DNA of 15,352 nucleotides. Origin: JBCCSZ01 sp039199225 (GTDB taxonomy: Bacteria; Bacteroidota; Bacteroidia; Chitinophagales; Saprospiraceae). Positions 13,980-15,352 of this stretch are shown one piece after another. The notes beneath the pieces were generated by a model. That model did not search any database. It was not told the origin of the DNA and worked only from the letters and a program-made list of their open reading frames with translations. The translations under genes and the position numbers were made by a program. Position 1 is the first letter of the stretch, and each line of letters starts with the position of its first letter. The DNA lies in the NCBI GenBank assembly GCA_039199225.1, contig JBCCSZ010000190.1:1-15352 (forward strand), in the 5' to 3' direction.

Positions 13980-14160
13980 GCTTTTTGGGGTAGATACACT
14001 TTGTTTTTAATTCATCACAATGCTAAATATGCAAGCATTGGAAGGATTTCGCAAAAGACATTTTAGAGTACTTACCACAAATATGTAACATTTCTTACCT
14101 TTACACTGCCCTGATAAGAATTTATCTATCAGCAACTTATGCTAAACGAGCTACCACAAT

Positions 14161-15352
14161 ATGAATAAGCTTTTTTCGACGAAATTTGTCCGGATGCTCC
14201 AAAGCTGGCAGCCAGAAGAACTCAAAGCCTTCGATCGCTGGCTGCGCTCTCCCTGGTGCAACACCAATAAAAATCTGGTACAGCTCTTTGAGCAGTTGAG
14301 AAAATACTACCCTGGTTTTTCGGGCAAAAGATTGGATAAGGAGAAGCTCTTCAAACTAATTCTACCAAATGGTAAGTTCAGCGACCGACGGATGAACAAC
14401 TTACTGTCTGAGGCTTACCTGGCTGCCGAGAAATTTCTTGCCTTTCAAAACCTGGAACAAAACCAGCAGCTCAAAGAGCGCCTACTGCTTCAAGAGTTGC
14501 AGCGCCGCCACCTAGACGAGTGGTTTTTCAAAGAGGCCCAAAAGAACATTCAACAACTCGAAGAAAAGCCCATCAAGCAGTGGGAAGAAGATTTGGCGCT
14601 TTATCAAATGAACCGACAAATCTACCACCACCCCCATCAGGTGCTGCGCTTGCAACCGGGCGCCCCGACGATTGTCAAGATGGACCAACAAATCGACTTG
14701 GTGTATTTGCTGGAAAAGGCCACCATCATCAACGAAATGCTCTTTCGCAATCGCATCCTGAAAAATGAACAACACGAAGTAGCAGAGGCCCTGAGCAGAT
14801 GGCAAGCCGCCAGCAAAGATTTATCACACCCTGCCATTGATCTGTACAAAATGCGCTTTGATTATGTGGCCGAAGAAAAACTAGAGCAATACCAAGCCTT
14901 GCGTCAACATTTCCTAGAGTCGTATGAACAGCTCAATCAAAAAGAACAAAAAACGCATTTGATCTCCCTCATCAACGACAGCATGCGGCTGATTAAATCG
15001 GGCGAGCTGGACGTCACAGATTGCCTCCCACTCTACCAACTCGGCTTGAACCTCGGGATTTTGATGCATCAGGGAAAGCTGTCTCGCAATACCTTCACCC
15101 TCATCGTCAGCGCCAGCAACACCAAAGGCAGCTTCGATTACACCCAAAAATTCATTGAACACTACGTAGGTCACCTGGACGAAAGCATACAAACCGACTG
15201 TGCACAATGGGCCAAGGCACACACCGCCTATTGGCAAAAGGACTTGGAAGCCAGTTTGGATTTACTGCAAAGGTATCGCTTCAAAATTCCATACCTTCAG
15301 CTCATCAGTAGGGTGTTGCACACACAAGTCTATTTCGACCTCTTCCTTCAGG
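14161..15352 (+). CDS. Large alpha-helical protein, 3' end outside the window (partial)
   Basis: The ATG at 14161 opens a frame that stays open for 397 codons to the window edge. The start reads MNKLFSTKFVRMLQSWQPEE with no signal peptide or membrane segment, so it is probably cytoplasmic. The sequence is nearly all helix, rich in Gln, Leu, Lys and Glu (about residues 80-145 could form coiled coils) and has helix pairs of the size of TPR-like repeats from about 250 on (LRQHFLESYEQLNQ, LINDSMRLIKSGELD, AHTAYWQKDLEASLDLL). No known domain was recognised; I believe similar long helical proteins recur in Saprospiraceae genomes. About 300 bp separate it from the upstream genes. TACCTTTA (14096-14103) is a near match to the -7 box. 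Confidence 0.85.
   Translation, partial: MNKLFSTKFVRMLQSWQPEELKAFDRWLRSPWCNTNKNLVQLFEQLRKYYPGFSGKRLDKEKLFKLILPNGKFSDRRMNNLLSEAYLAAEKFLAFQNLEQNQQLKERLLLQELQRRHLDEWFFKEAQKNIQQLEEKPIKQWEEDLALYQMNRQIYHHPHQVLRLQPGAPTIVKMDQQIDLVYLLEKATIINEMLFRNRILKNEQHEVAEALSRWQAASKDLSHPAIDLYKMRFDYVAEEKLEQYQALRQHFLESYEQLNQKEQKTHLISLINDSMRLIKSGELDVTDCLPLYQLGLNLGILMHQGKLSRNTFTLIVSASNTKGSFDYTQKFIEHYVGHLDESIQTDCAQWAKAHTAYWQKDLEASLDLLQRYRFKIPYLQLISRVLHTQVYFDLFLQ

Noticed and set aside
14512..14805. Minus-strand frames within the last gene
   Set aside because: They are shadows of the long plus-strand frame from 14161, which has consistent helical protein composition throughout.

Overview
The window looks like chromosomal DNA of a Bacteroidota bacterium, probably a Saprospiraceae/Lewinella-like marine member. 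Evidence: Bacteroidota-type promoters (TTG/TTTG, about 20 bp, then TAnnTTTG), A-rich leaders with weak Shine-Dalgarno signals, signal peptides cleaved before Gln, many lipoproteins, and two large genes (4701-5891, 14161-end) of a style familiar from that group. The assignment is an inference; there is no rRNA or marker gene here. No tRNA, rRNA, CRISPR array or intact mobile element was seen.

Left part (1-4700). A leftward SDR oxidoreductase has a promoter carrying two GAAC-N4-GTTC operators. A second leftward promoter with the same layout lies just past its 3' end and points off the left edge, so the two transcription units probably share one (TetR-like) repressor. Next come a short dispersed repeat and the 5' end of a decayed IS256-like transposase. 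Then an HxlR-type regulator with N-terminal cysteines is divergent from a four-gene set: a yellow/MRJP (L-dopachrome tautomerase-related) lipoprotein, a glycine-betaine-type binding protein without signal peptide, a cupin and a RidA-type deaminase. The main promoter holds an 18-bp perfect palindrome exactly between its -33 and -7 boxes. A second copy of the dispersed repeat closes this block.

Middle (4701-6860). A leftward gene encodes a one-pass membrane protein with an N-terminal HTH-like domain and a periplasmic-type C-terminal domain, possibly a membrane-bound transcription regulator. A gene-poor stretch of about 970 bp follows, with strong RNA hairpins, an intrinsic terminator and a frameshifted small gene remnant with a CxxC motif.

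Right part (6865-11131), all rightward: a small membrane protein, a Cys-rich secreted protein followed by a coding-like tail behind two in-frame stops, a secreted M43/pappalysin-like zinc metalloprotease with a Cys-less thioredoxin-like tail, and a lipoprotein with ten glycines spaced exactly four residues apart. A strong terminator ends this group.

Far right (11132-15352): a roughly 600-bp leader region, a small secreted two-Cys protein with its own strong terminator, then an overlapping lipoprotein pair (beta-propeller-like, TTG start; and a CxxC thioredoxin-like one), tandem terminators, and the 5' portion of a long alpha-helical protein that runs off the window.
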